A stretch of DNA of 43,274 bases from contig CAVDMS010000007.1 of assembly GCA_963610045.1 (NCBI GenBank), positions 1-43,274 on the forward strand, read 5' to 3'. This document shows positions 1 through 7,508 of this stretch, one piece after another. The position numbers were made by a program, and so were the translations under genes. The stretch is from F23-B02 sp963610045 (lineage in GTDB: Bacteria > Bacillota > Clostridia > Oscillospirales > Oscillospiraceae). Below the pieces are notes generated by a model. The model was not told the DNA's origin, searched no databases, and was given only the letters and a program-made list of their open reading frames with translations. Position 1 is the first letter of the stretch, and every line of letters begins with the position of its first letter.

Positions 1-72
1 TCACACTCCCCCTGCTGCGTATTAGATTTTACGCCGTTGCATCGGATTTATCCCGGTTCTTTGACAGACTGA
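1..72. other. window edge, no gene assigned
   Basis: No complete gene lies here. Reading leftward, the last 20 bases carry a G-rich ribosome-site-like run (AGGGGGAG on the minus strand), so a leftward gene could start just outside the window. One rightward frame is open from base 1 to a TGA at 70-72, but its translation shows no recognisable family. Neither reading is secure. Confidence 0.2.
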
Positions 73-75
73 AAA

Positions 76-101
76 AAGAGAGAGGCTGTCGCCTCTCTCT
101 T
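76..101. terminator. bidirectional intrinsic terminator after birA
   Basis: An 11-bp perfect stem (AAGAGAGAGGC paired with GCCTCTCTCTT) around a TGTC loop is flanked by A-rich sequence on the left and a T run on the right. It can therefore end leftward birA transcription as well as anything arriving from the left. Confidence 0.85.
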
Positions 102-102
102 T

Positions 103-834
103 TTATATGCGTATCGAAATTTCGCCGCTGTGCAGCGTTTTGCGCTCCCCGTTGTCGTACAGGACGCAAAGCCCGAAGTCGTCGGAGATGCCCTCGGCAA
201 GCGCCTCCGTCTCGCCGGACGGCGTTATTATCCGCACCCGCTTCCCCGGAACACGGCAAAGGCGGCGGTAGTCGGCAAGGCAGGCGCTCTCGTCGGAAAG
301 CCACAGAGCGTAGAGCTTTTCCAGCTCCTCGACGATCGCAAGCGCAAGTCTGCCACGCTCAGGAGAAACCCCCGTTTCGGTGTAGAGCGACCCGGCAGTC
401 TCCCGCAGCTCCGGCGGAAAGTCCTCACGCCGCTCCGAGACGTTCAGCCCGATACCCACGACGACGTAGGAGAGCTTCCCCTCCGACACCTCGCTTTCGC
501 ACAGGATGCCGCAGATCTTTTTGCCGCCGAGGAACAGATCGTTTACCCATTTTATCTCCGGCTCAACGCCGCAAATGCGCTTTACGGCACGGCACACCGC
601 AACGGCGGCGGCGGGCGTGAGGCTTGCGCAGCGCACGGGGTCGCAGTCGGGGCGCAGCAGCACGGACAGGTAAATGCCCTTGCCCGCAAGCGAGGCAAAG
701 CTCCTGCCGAGCCTGCCCCGTCCGGCGGTCTGAGCGTCCGCCAAAACGACGGTGCCGTGCGGGAGCGTGTCGGCGTTGCGGCGCAGGTATGCGTTGGTGG
801 AATCCACCGATTCAAGACAGATTATTTTGTTCAT
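103..834 (-). CDS. birA: biotin--[acetyl-CoA-carboxylase] ligase, no HTH domain
   Basis: Cytosolic enzyme that makes biotinyl-AMP and transfers biotin to the acceptor lysine of carboxylase subunits. The 243 residues contain the biotinyl-AMP motif GRGRLGR near residue 40, KWVNDL near 95 (the family usually has KWPND), KKICGIL, and VVGIGLNV near 125, followed by the small C-terminal SH3-like domain. The N-terminal winged helix of bifunctional BirA repressors is absent, so this is a group I, enzyme-only ligase that should not bind DNA. The ATG lies inside the end of the upstream YkvI-like gene (23-base overlap), which points to translational coupling in a two-gene operon. A strong terminator follows immediately. 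Function is secure from the motifs. Confidence 0.93.
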   Translation of the reverse strand: MNKIICLESVDSTNAYLRRNADTLPHGTVVLADAQTAGRGRLGRSFASLAGKGIYLSVLLRPDCDPVRCASLTPAAAVAVCRAVKRICGVEPEIKWVNDLFLGGKKICGILCESEVSEGKLSYVVVGIGLNVSERREDFPPELRETAGSLYTETGVSPERGRLALAIVEELEKLYALWLSDESACLADYRRLCRVPGKRVRIITPSGETEALAEGISDDFGLCVLYDNGERKTLHSGEISIRI

Positions 835-1873
835 GCTTCACCTTAATATAATGTATAGTCATCAGTATTATAAACACAAAGCTCAGATATCCGAGCAGAG
901 GATAGACAAAGCCCACGAGACTGCCGAAGCCATATAGACTGCCGCCGAACATCAAAGCGGCGCAAAGAAGCGTCGGCGCCTTGGGATGCTCCGAGAGCGT
1001 GCGGGACTTCAGCTTCAGCGTATTCGTCAGCGCAACGAGCGCCGAGACCGAGGTGCCGAACATCGCAAGCAGGAGCAGCACCCCGTAAAGAGCGGCAAGG
1101 ATCGGCGAAAGCCCGCTTGCAAAGGCGAGCATCGGAAGCTCGGCGTCGGCGCATCGGGGAGCTGCCGACACGCACAGAAGCACGCTTCCGGCAACGCAGA
1201 GCAGGATGCCCGCCCCGACCAGAACGCCGCCGAAAACGGAGCGGGAGCTTTTCATGTGTCTGCCGAGAGGGGCGATGACCGCAATTCCCGCAAAGAGGTT
1301 ATACGACGCAAAGGACAGCGCCGCCGACACCCACGAACCCATGAGCGGGTTGCCGGGGTCCGGGCTTCCCACGGAAAAGCCGAAGCGGCACAGCGCATAC
1401 ACCCCGAACGAAAGCGAGATAAGGCACAGCAGCGGAACGGTCGCCGAGAAGACCGACACCATGCCACTTAGGCCCGCAAGCGAAACTGCGGCGACGGCGG
1501 CGGCAAACAGCAGACCGCCGACGAAGGTCGGCAGACCGAGGAGCTGGTTTGCCAAAGCGCCGACCCCGGCGGTCATGACGGTGCCGATGCAGAAAAGCAG
1601 CAGCAGCTCAAGGAAGGTCACGGCATGACGAAGTATGCCCGCCGAGCCGCCGAGGATGAGCTTATCCGCCTCGTCATATCCCGTGAGCCGATTGAGCTTC
1701 AGCATAAGCACGCCCGCCGCCGACAGCACAAGCAGCGCAAGCAGCAGCCCGGCAACACCGAGGGCGCCGAAGCTCCCGAAAAACTGCCAAAGCTCCTGCC
1801 CCGAAACGTAGCCCGCTCCGAGGAAGCAGCCCGCAAAGGACAGTCCGAGTTTTAATGAACCGATCTTTTTCAT
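812..1873 (-). CDS. YkvI-like integral membrane protein
   Basis: A 353-residue, very hydrophobic protein with about ten predicted membrane helices and no signal peptide. The first helix reads GLSFAGCFLGAGYVSGQE, the small-residue 'GAG-SGQE' signature of YkvI-type membrane proteins, which are distantly related to amino-acid/cation transporters of the APC fold. The substrate is unknown. The ATG is preceded by GGGAG at a suitable distance, and a TTGACT-16-TAAAAT promoter lies about 30-60 bases upstream. It shares an operon with birA (overlapping ends) and is divergent from a TetR-type gene, so that regulator may control it. Membrane character is certain; the transport role is inferred from the family. 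Confidence 0.75.
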   Translation of the reverse strand: MKKIGSLKLGLSFAGCFLGAGYVSGQELWQFFGSFGALGVAGLLLALLVLSAAGVLMLKLNRLTGYDEADKLILGGSAGILRHAVTFLELLLLFCIGTVMTAGVGALANQLLGLPTFVGGLLFAAAVAAVSLAGLSGMVSVFSATVPLLCLISLSFGVYALCRFGFSVGSPDPGNPLMGSWVSAALSFASYNLFAGIAVIAPLGRHMKSSRSVFGGVLVGAGILLCVAGSVLLCVSAAPRCADAELPMLAFASGLSPILAALYGVLLLLAMFGTSVSALVALTNTLKLKSRTLSEHPKAPTLLCAALMFGGSLYGFGSLVGFVYPLLGYLSFVFIILMTIHYIKVKHEQNNLS

Positions 1874-1903
1874 GCCATACTCCCGATTTTTCTTCCTTCT
1901 TGC

Positions 1904-1931
1904 ATTTTAACGCAGGCTAAATGCAAGTCAA
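1904..1931 (-). promoter_or_regulatory. sigma-A-type promoter for ykvI-like-birA
   Basis: Minus-strand TTGACT (1926-1931), a 16-bp spacer and TAAAAT (1904-1909), placed just upstream of the ykvI-like ATG at 1873. The operator-like dyad at 1941-1965 sits immediately upstream of the -35. Confidence 0.65.
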
Positions 1932-1940
1932 TAGACAAAA

Positions 1941-1965
1941 GTGAACAAATTGAAAAATTTCGCAC
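1941..1965. promoter_or_regulatory. candidate TetR-type operator
   Basis: An imperfect dyad: left arm GTGAACAAATT, right arm reading GTGCGAAATTT on the other strand, separated by three bases. It lies between the two divergent promoters, the usual place for a TetR-type operator. The left arm is identical over 11 bases to the start of the dyad at 7444-7460 beside the second TetR-type gene. Binding is inferred only. Confidence 0.45.
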
Positions 1966-1971
1966 ATACTG

Positions 1972-2000
1972 TTGAATTTGAGCGCAGAACGTGATATTTT
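1972..2000 (+). promoter_or_regulatory. sigma-A-type promoter for the first TetR-type gene
   Basis: TTGAAT (1972-1977), a 17-bp spacer and TATTTT (1995-2000), followed by the GAGGTG ribosome site at 2021-2026. Confidence 0.5.
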
Positions 2001-2032
2001 GAGCATGATAAACCTGATTTGAGGTGAATTAT

Positions 2033-2614
2033 ATGAACGCTATGAAAAAAGAGGATCGCCGTGTGAGATACACGAAGCTTGCGATAAGGGAGAGCTTTCT
2101 CGCTCTGCTGTCGGAGAAGCCCATCGAAAAGATCAGCGTGACCGAGATATGCAAGCGTGCGGACATCAACAGAGGCACCTTCTACTCGCATTACGCAGAC
2201 CCCTTTGACCTAAAGCACCAGCTTGAGCTTGAGCTGACGAACGCCTTTGCGGAAAGCCGTGCGGCGCTCGGCGTGAAGCGTCTGTCGGCGGTCGATATTT
2301 TTCGGGTGCTGAAGGAGAACCGTGAGCTTTGCGGCGTTTTCTACGGTCCCCACGGCGACAGCAAGGCCATGCGCAATATTATATTTGAGTACTCCGGCGG
2401 ATATGTCGAGGATCTTCTGCACGACTGCCCGGCGCTGTCCGAGGCGCATCTGCGCTGCCTGCGGGAGATGCTCGTTTCGGCGACCTCCACCATGCTCAAG
2501 TATTGGTACGAGCATGAGATGAAGGGCGATCCGGAGGTAATGGCGAAGGCCTTGGAGAGCTTTTGCGACGGCGGCGCACTGAGCTTTGTGCATCAGATCG
2601 AGTCGCAGGATTGA
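2033..2614 (+). CDS. TetR/AcrR family transcriptional regulator
   Basis: DNA-binding repressor-type protein of 193 residues. The N-terminal helix-turn-helix is clear: AIRESFLALLSEKPIEKISV, then TEICKRADINRGTFYSHYAD at about residues 15-55. The C-terminal ligand/dimer domain is all-alpha and of the short type seen in DhaS-like regulators; the ligand cannot be told. I chose ATG 2033 over the in-frame GTG 2024 because GAGGTG (2021-2026) is correctly spaced for 2033 and overlaps the GTG. It is divergent from the YkvI-like/birA operon, and a dyad lies between the promoters, suggesting autoregulation plus control of that operon. Confidence 0.85.
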   Translation: MNAMKKEDRRVRYTKLAIRESFLALLSEKPIEKISVTEICKRADINRGTFYSHYADPFDLKHQLELELTNAFAESRAALGVKRLSAVDIFRVLKENRELCGVFYGPHGDSKAMRNIIFEYSGGYVEDLLHDCPALSEAHLRCLREMLVSATSTMLKYWYEHEMKGDPEVMAKALESFCDGGALSFVHQIESQD

Positions 2615-2623
2615 CATAATAAT

Positions 2624-2653
2624 GTTGAAAACTTTGTTGATATTGTTGAAAAC
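2624..2653 (+). repeat. short direct repeat GTTGAAAAC
   Basis: GTTGAAAAC occurs at 2624-2632 and again at 2645-2653, exactly 21 bases apart (about two helical turns), with a third partial GTTGA between them. It lies in the 78-base gap before the lipoprotein gene. It may be a regulator site or chance in AT-rich DNA. Confidence 0.3.
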
Positions 2654-2692
2654 CATAGCAAGATCAACGCATTTAGAGCATGGAGGACTTGG

Positions 2693-3850
2693 ATGAAGAG
2701 AATTATTGCGACACTTTCGGCGGCTTTGATGCTTTTCTCTCTTTGCGCCTGCACGGGCGGAGAGGATACGCCGGCAAACTCGAAAGCACCGACCGGTGCA
2801 AATGATACGAAAAATTATACTCTGACCGCGAGCTTTGACTACGACTCCGGCGAAGAGTGCGGCAGCAACGGCGACTGTTATTTTAAATATTCGACAAGTC
2901 GGGCAACGCTCACCGAGGGCTGCGACAAGAACTCCGTTGAAAAGATAAACCGTGCGCTCAACGAGCTTTACGACGGCATACAGAGCCAAATTGACAGCAC
3001 GGGAGAATATGCCAAGCAGCTCTCCGACGAAAGCGGTGCGCCCCTCCCCTTTGAGTACGGCTTCGATACGCAGATAATGCGGGGCGACGCTAATATTCTC
3101 AGCGTCGCCGTAGATACCTACTCCTACACCGGAGGGCTTCACGGAGCAAGGAGCAGAGCGGCGCTGAACTTTGACCCCAAAACCGGAGAGCGGCTGTATT
3201 TTTCCGACCTCGGCAAGGACGCCGATGCGCTCAGTGATTTCGTGCTTGACTATATCACACAGCTTGCCAAGGGCTACAGCGGCTATGAGACGGTCACGCT
3301 GAGTATGCTGCCGGATCTCATCGAGAACGAGCAGTGGTACTTCACCGAGACGGGACTTATGATATACGCCGACGAGTATCAGGTGGCGAGCTACGCTGCC
3401 GGACGCATGGGCTTCCTCGTGCCCTATGAGGAGCTGTCCGGCAAGGTGCTTGATAAGTACATACCCGTTTACGGCGAAGGCTCAGATGCCGAGATGAAGG
3501 CAGACGTCTCAGACGCCGAAGGCAGTGAAAACTACAAGATCGTAGGCTCCTCCGTTGTGGATGCCGAGGGGCAGGAGGTTCTGCTCACGACGAGCGGCAA
3601 GGTGTATGATCTGCGCATATACTACGCAACTCTTGCCGACGGCGGTATGCAGCTTGTGCGGCAGCGGGATCTGTTCTACCGCAGCTCGCTTGACTCTGCT
3701 GAGGGCGTGACGGTCAAGGTTTACATTCCCGACGCCTACTGCAACGTCGTGGTGAGCTACATGACCGCCGACGGCGGCTTCGTAAAGATGGGCATATTCC
3801 AGAGCGGCATGGACGGCTCCGTGTACCTTGCCCCCTGTTCGTTGAGCTGA
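2693..3850 (+). CDS. DUF3298/RsiV-like lipoprotein
   Basis: A 385-residue secreted lipoprotein. Residues 1-20 form a signal peptide with a lipobox ending at Cys20 (SLCAC), followed by a Ser/Thr/Asn linker. The body holds a DUF4163-like region and a DUF3298 domain, recognisable from TYSYTGGLHGARSRAALNFD and the following GERLYFSDL. This pair is known from the extracytoplasmic part of anti-sigma factor RsiV, where it binds lysozyme, and from many stand-alone clostridial lipoproteins. No sigma factor or cytoplasmic anti-sigma segment is present, so a signalling role is not supported. About 140 C-terminal residues form a second beta-rich part I do not recognise. GGAGG at 2682-2686 fixes the start. 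A terminator follows. Confidence 0.75.
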   Translation: MKRIIATLSAALMLFSLCACTGGEDTPANSKAPTGANDTKNYTLTASFDYDSGEECGSNGDCYFKYSTSRATLTEGCDKNSVEKINRALNELYDGIQSQIDSTGEYAKQLSDESGAPLPFEYGFDTQIMRGDANILSVAVDTYSYTGGLHGARSRAALNFDPKTGERLYFSDLGKDADALSDFVLDYITQLAKGYSGYETVTLSMLPDLIENEQWYFTETGLMIYADEYQVASYAAGRMGFLVPYEELSGKVLDKYIPVYGEGSDAEMKADVSDAEGSENYKIVGSSVVDAEGQEVLLTTSGKVYDLRIYYATLADGGMQLVRQRDLFYRSSLDSAEGVTVKVYIPDAYCNVVVSYMTADGGFVKMGIFQSGMDGSVYLAPCSLS

Positions 3851-3863
3851 TAATATAATAATG

Positions 3864-3921
3864 AAATACCCCGACAGGGCGGCTGTTTTTACGCTGCACA
3901 GCCCTGTCGGGGTATTTTTTT
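3864..3921. terminator. bidirectional terminator between convergent genes
   Basis: A 17-bp perfect stem (3864-3880 paired with 3901-3917) around a 20-base loop, with a T run to the right and an A at the left. It separates the lipoprotein gene from the convergent M14 peptidase gene. Confidence 0.85.
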
Positions 3922-3941
3922 GTTATGCGGCAGACCCTCGC

Positions 3942-5222
3942 TCACAGGGTCGCAAGCGCTCCGTAGGTCAGGATGCCGAGGTTTTCGGAATAGATGCCGT
4001 CAAACTGGCTCAGCGGCAGGGGATTTGTGCCAAGCCCGACCTCGACCGTGTAGCCGGGACGGTTGAAATTCTGAATAAACCAGTCCTTGTAGCCCGCAAA
4101 GCCGGAGGCGTAGGGCGTATCCTCGACCGAGTAGCCCGACACGGCGGCAAACGCCTCGGCGATCTGCCGTGAGCGGGGCGGCTCGTAGTCGGCGTACTTC
4201 CAGTAAATCACCCGCCCCTGCGAGTGGTACGACAGCGTGAGCGCCGGAGAGACCGACATCGTAAAATCGTACATCGCACGGCTTTCGGGCGCAACGAGCG
4301 GCGCCGAGCCGACGTAGTCGGCGGGGGCGGGACTCACAAAGCCGAGCGCAAACTTGTTGTCCCGTGCCGTCTCCCAGCCTGCGGGGTATTGCAGATTGAG
4401 GTCAACGCCCCTGATGTTTGCCTTCCAGCCGGACGGGAACGGGATCGACGGATAGCGTGCGGCGATACGGCGGGCAGCGTCAAAGTATTCTCCCTCGCAG
4501 AGAGCCCCGGTCACGAGGTCGATGCCGTCGGGATTCACCGCCGGAACAAAGATGACCGTCGAAAGGCGGTACAGCTCGGCGGCGCTCTGACCGAAGATCA
4601 CGCCCCCTGAGGCGTAGGCACGGCACAGCTCCTCTATGTACTTAAACAGCAGCGGCGTGCATATCCACTCGTTTGCGTGGTGCGAGGCGTTGTACACGAC
4701 ACGGTTTGCGCCCGTCCCGAAGCTCAGTGCGTAAAGCGGCTTACCCATGACGCTGCTGCCGATGACGGAGCTTTTCAGAAACGGATAGCGTGCGGGCAGT
4801 CCCTCGGCGCAGTAGGCGACAAGATCGCTGCTCCAGTCTATGTCGGTCGGCACGACAGAAAACGGCAGCGGCACCCTCACGGTCGAGCCGAGGACGAGGT
4901 TTGCGGGGTCGATGCCGGGGTTTGCGGCGACGATGCTCTCAAGGCTCACGCCGTGCATCCGTGCGATCGACCACAGCGTGTCGCCCTGCCGGACACGGTG
5001 CATATACACTCCGGTGTACCACGGACGCAGCGCCGCCTGCGTCTGAGGACCCGCAATGCCGTCTGCGCTCAGACCGTTTTCCGCCTGAAAACGGATGAGC
5101 GCATTTCTCGTGCGTTCGCCGAAAACGCCGTCGGTGTCAAGCCGGGCATTCTGCGCACGGTTCAGCGCAAGCTGCAGAAGCTTCACATTCGGACCCGTGC
5201 TGCCGTATTTTAAAATTTTCAT
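3942..5222 (-). CDS. M14 peptidase with PG-binding and LysM domains
   Basis: Zinc carboxypeptidase-fold enzyme, probably a gamma-D-glutamyl-meso-diaminopimelate peptidase cleaving peptidoglycan stem peptides. Domain order in 426 residues: PG_binding_1 (about 5-65, ending DGIAGPQTQAAL), LysM (about 75-118, HRVRQGDTLWSIARMHGVS), then M14 (about 130-426). Zinc ligands are visible as H182-A-N-E185 and the His in LSYHSQG; the catalytic Glu is in YTVEVGLG. There is no signal peptide, which matches cytoplasmic, sporulation-linked endopeptidase I of Lysinibacillus sphaericus. ATG 5222 has AAAGGA ahead of it and begins the conserved MKILKYGSTG, so the six-codon longer reading is rejected. It is divergent from spoIVB, consistent with spore biology. 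Confidence 0.88.
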   Translation of the reverse strand: MKILKYGSTGPNVKLLQLALNRAQNARLDTDGVFGERTRNALIRFQAENGLSADGIAGPQTQAALRPWYTGVYMHRVRQGDTLWSIARMHGVSLESIVAANPGIDPANLVLGSTVRVPLPFSVVPTDIDWSSDLVAYCAEGLPARYPFLKSSVIGSSVMGKPLYALSFGTGANRVVYNASHHANEWICTPLLFKYIEELCRAYASGGVIFGQSAAELYRLSTVIFVPAVNPDGIDLVTGALCEGEYFDAARRIAARYPSIPFPSGWKANIRGVDLNLQYPAGWETARDNKFALGFVSPAPADYVGSAPLVAPESRAMYDFTMSVSPALTLSYHSQGRVIYWKYADYEPPRSRQIAEAFAAVSGYSVEDTPYASGFAGYKDWFIQNFNRPGYTVEVGLGTNPLPLSQFDGIYSENLGILTYGALATL

Positions 5223-5343
5223 TGTTTTTCCTTTCGTCAAAAGCTCAGATAAATCAGTGTGAAGGCAAAATGCTTAAATTTCACCTGCTTTATTTTACGC
5301 AGCCGAACACATACTTATAACGAGAAAACGGGGGTGAAAAATT

Positions 5344-6336
5344 TTGATTTTTAAAAGAATAACGGGCATTTTCGGAGCCGTAGTGCTGGCAGTCTCAATC
5401 GGCACGGCGGCTCTGGCGGACTCTCTTGCGGTCGGCGGCGAGGCGGTCGGTATACGCATCAGCGCAAACGGCGTCATCGTCGCCGGAACCTCGGCGGTGG
5501 AGACGGAAAACGGCAGCGTCTCTCCGGCGCAGGAGGCGGGCATCAGAAAGGGCGACGTCATCGTGAAGCTTGGCGGCGTCGAGGTCAAAAGCGCCGAGGA
5601 CTTCACGGCGGCGGTCGCAGACCTGACCGGCGACGAGATCAAGGTGACGGTCGACCGTGACGGAAAGCAAAAGACCCTAAAGCTCACTCCGGCAAAAAGC
5701 ACGGACGGAGCTTACCGTCTCGGACTTTGGCTGCGTGACGGCATAAGCGGCGTCGGCACGCTCACCTTTTACGATCCGGAGACCGGGATCTACGGCGCTC
5801 TCGGTCACGGCATCAGTGACGGCGACACGGGACGCATCGTGCCGCTGAGCGACGGCAGCATTTTCAGTGCCGAGATCGTCGGCATAAAGCCCGGTCAGCG
5901 CGGCAAGCCCGGCGAGCTTTGCGGCGAGTCGGACGAGCTTTATGCCTTGGGTGACATCCGCATAAACTGCGGCTGCGGCATCTTTGGCGTGGCGGACTTT
6001 GACAAGTCGGAGATACTCGAAACCGGCGAGGCAAAGCAGGGCAAGGCGACGATACGATGCACGCTTTCCGGCAGCGAGGTCGGGGAGTACGAGATCGAGA
6101 TCGTCAGAGTTTTTGAGCAAAACGGGCATAGCTGCTTCCAGATTGCCGTGACGGACGAGGCGCTGCTTGAGGCGACGGGCGGCATCGTTCAGGGCATGAG
6201 CGGCTCTCCGGTGATCCAAAACGGACGGCTTGTCGGTGCGGTGACGCACGTTTTCGTGAACGATCCGGCGGCGGGCTACGGCATCAGCATAAGCGACATG
6301 ACCGAGTCAGCTCAAAGCTGCGACGAAGCGGCATAA
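5344..6336 (+). CDS. spoIVB: SpoIVB-type S55 serine peptidase with PDZ domain
   Basis: Sporulation signalling protease. In Bacillus, SpoIVB made in the forespore crosses into the intermembrane space and cleaves SpoIVFA, activating pro-sigma-K processing. The 330 residues begin with a membrane/signal segment (about 5-25), then a PDZ domain (about 50-115, AGIRKGDVIVKLGGVEVKS), then the S55 domain with His155 in GALGHGI, Ser286 in GMSGSP and Asp307 in FVNDP. All three catalytic residues are present. The start is TTG: GGGGGT at 5330-5335 is eight bases upstream and no ATG fits. The usual partner spo0A does not follow; a hairpin and a repeat element do. Whether a sigma-K cascade exists here cannot be judged from the window. 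Confidence 0.9.
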   Translation: MIFKRITGIFGAVVLAVSIGTAALADSLAVGGEAVGIRISANGVIVAGTSAVETENGSVSPAQEAGIRKGDVIVKLGGVEVKSAEDFTAAVADLTGDEIKVTVDRDGKQKTLKLTPAKSTDGAYRLGLWLRDGISGVGTLTFYDPETGIYGALGHGISDGDTGRIVPLSDGSIFSAEIVGIKPGQRGKPGELCGESDELYALGDIRINCGCGIFGVADFDKSEILETGEAKQGKATIRCTLSGSEVGEYEIEIVRVFEQNGHSCFQIAVTDEALLEATGGIVQGMSGSPVIQNGRLVGAVTHVFVNDPAAGYGISISDMTESAQSCDEAA

Positions 6337-6439
6337 GGCAAACGGTGAGGCAAGCGGAACATTAAGCCAAACAGCAAAGACTAAGTTAAAGACAAACGGC
6401 AAGTTAACAGCAAACGACGAGATAAAAGGCAAAAAGCAA

Positions 6440-6472
6440 ACAACCCCCGCAGGCATCGCCTGCAGGGGTTGT
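6440..6472 (+). terminator. terminator-like hairpin after spoIVB
   Basis: A 15-bp stem with a single mismatch (ACAACCCC-GCAGGC paired with GCCTGC-GGGGTTGT) around an ATC loop. No clean T run follows (next bases CCCACGTTT), so it may be a weak terminator or a 3'-end-protecting hairpin. Confidence 0.5.
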
Positions 6473-6530
6473 CCCACGTTTGGTGTTATATGTTTAATCA
6501 AAATAAGCGCAGCAAGATTTGCACCATCTC

Positions 6531-6743
6531 ATGGCTCCCTCTGACGAGGGAGCTGTCAGCGTAAGCTGACTGAGGGAGAGAAAACCCCGATTTTCCTTGT
6601 GTTTTCAATGTGTTGCGTGGTTTTGCATTTTCGTTTTCCTTGCTGCGTTGCGAGCATATTTTACTGCCGACAAGGGCGTTACGTCTTCTCTCCCTCCGTC
6701 AAAACCTGACGGTTTTGACACCTCCCTCGTCAGAGGGAGGCAT
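6531..6743 (-). repeat. four-hairpin inverted-repeat element, copy 1 (full)
   Basis: A 213-bp non-coding element with terminal inverted repeats of about 27 bp (two mismatches), each containing the hairpin CTCCCTC-TGAC-GAGGGAG. Inside each end is a second hairpin: GTCAGC/GCTGAC at one end and GTCAAAACC/GGTTTTGAC at the other. The minus-strand reading aligns along its whole length with copy 2 (25447-25658), including the middle. Similarity to other copies continues about 20 bases beyond the left end (6510-6530). No transposase or ORF is encoded, so it resembles a MITE or a mobile structured repeat. Confidence 0.8.
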
Positions 6744-6833
6744 GAGATTGGTGGTCAATTTGCGCTGCCGGGAGCATAAGTGCGAAGGGCGGTTTTAGCT
6801 TGGCAAAGGTGAGGATAAGTCTTTGCCGGGGTT

Positions 6834-7397
6834 TTAGCCGATGAGGAGCTTTAGGTACTCGTGCGCCTGCGTTTTGCCGCAAGCGGGGCTTTTTACCGCT
6901 ATCCACTGCCACACCAAAAACAGCGTATTGCTGTAATGGTCGGCAAGCAGCTCGGTCGGAACGCCCTTTTGCCCGGCTTGCGGACAGTCTCTGAATATCA
7001 TGCGCATCTTGCCGTTCAAAAAATTCCGAAAGCTTGAAAACATATAGCCGCCGTCGCCGTTGTGCGAAAGCACGCTGCGTATCACGCCCTCGCTCTGCTT
7101 CGTGAAATCGTAAATGCGGTCAAAGTACAGATACAGCATCTCGTTTTCCTCGGCGTGCCGGTACTCGTACAGCCCGACCCTGTCGGCAAGCGTCTGCCAA
7201 CAATAATTCAAAAGATCGTATTTATCGTCGAAGTAGTTGTAGAAGGTCGCACGGGGATACTGTGCCGCCTCGCAAAGCTCCCCGACGGTGATCTCCTCGA
7301 ACGCTTTTGCGGACAGCAGCTTGAACATCTCCCCGCTGAAAGCGTTCAGCGTCCGTTTCGCTCCCCTTGTCAGCGGCTTTGCGGCGTCGTATTTCAT
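6834..7397 (-). CDS. TetR/AcrR family transcriptional regulator
   Basis: A 187-residue TetR-type protein with its helix-turn-helix at about residues 12-55: LSAKAFEEITVGELCEAAQY, then PRATFYNYFDDKYDLLNYCW. The C-terminal half is an all-alpha ligand/dimer domain with no recognisable ligand signature. ATG 7397 is chosen because AAAGGAG sits just upstream; the 25-codon longer reading would run into the operator region. It is divergent from the flavodoxin/ferredoxin gene, and two operator-like dyads flank the promoter of that gene, so it probably represses that gene and perhaps itself. A Cys-containing tail (SPACGK) is present, but redox sensing would be speculation. Confidence 0.82.
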   Translation of the reverse strand: MKYDAAKPLTRGAKRTLNAFSGEMFKLLSAKAFEEITVGELCEAAQYPRATFYNYFDDKYDLLNYCWQTLADRVGLYEYRHAEENEMLYLYFDRIYDFTKQSEGVIRSVLSHNGDGGYMFSSFRNFLNGKMRMIFRDCPQAGQKGVPTELLADHYSNTLFLVWQWIAVKSPACGKTQAHEYLKLLIG

Positions 7398-7443
7398 AGG
7401 CGTCTCCTTTTGCATATCACGGTTTTTGTCCAACATTGAACGG

Positions 7444-7460
7444 GTGAACAAATTTGTCAC
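7444..7460. promoter_or_regulatory. candidate TetR-type operator, proximal site
   Basis: GTGAACAAATTTGTCAC, a near-perfect dyad centred on AAATTT, 47 bases upstream of the TetR-type ATG and abutting the -35 of the divergent promoter. It shares GTGAACAAATT with the dyad at 1941-1965. Confidence 0.5.
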
Positions 7461-7489
7461 TTGCTTTGTCATCGGCTACAGTTTAATAT
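7461..7489 (+). promoter_or_regulatory. candidate sigma-A promoter of the flavodoxin/ferredoxin gene
   Basis: TTGCTT (7461-7466), a 17-bp spacer and TAATAT (7484-7489). Operator-like dyads lie directly upstream (7444-7460) and just downstream of the expected start point (7509-7527), a layout that suits repression. Confidence 0.5.
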
Positions 7490-7508
7490 GAAAGCAGAAT
7501 TTTTGCAA

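Larger units (their letters stand above)
6337..6833. other. gene-free stretch after spoIVB
   Basis: No coding region is supported in these ~500 bases. The first 90 bases are a purine-rich run with irregular repeats of AAACGGCAAG-like words. A strong hairpin follows at 6440-6472, then the first copy of the four-hairpin repeat element (6531-6743). The remaining 90 bases lead to the stop codon of the second TetR-type gene. Confidence 0.7.

Noticed and set aside
5281..5343. Sigma-G-type promoter before spoIVB (CATACTTATA near 5310)
   Set aside because: It only partly matches the sigma-G -10 and I could not find a convincing -35 at the right spacing.
6597..6798. Two 60-codon frames on the plus strand in copy 1 of the repeat
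   Set aside because: They are made by the repeat sequence itself, are not preserved in the other copies, and no ribosome site precedes them.
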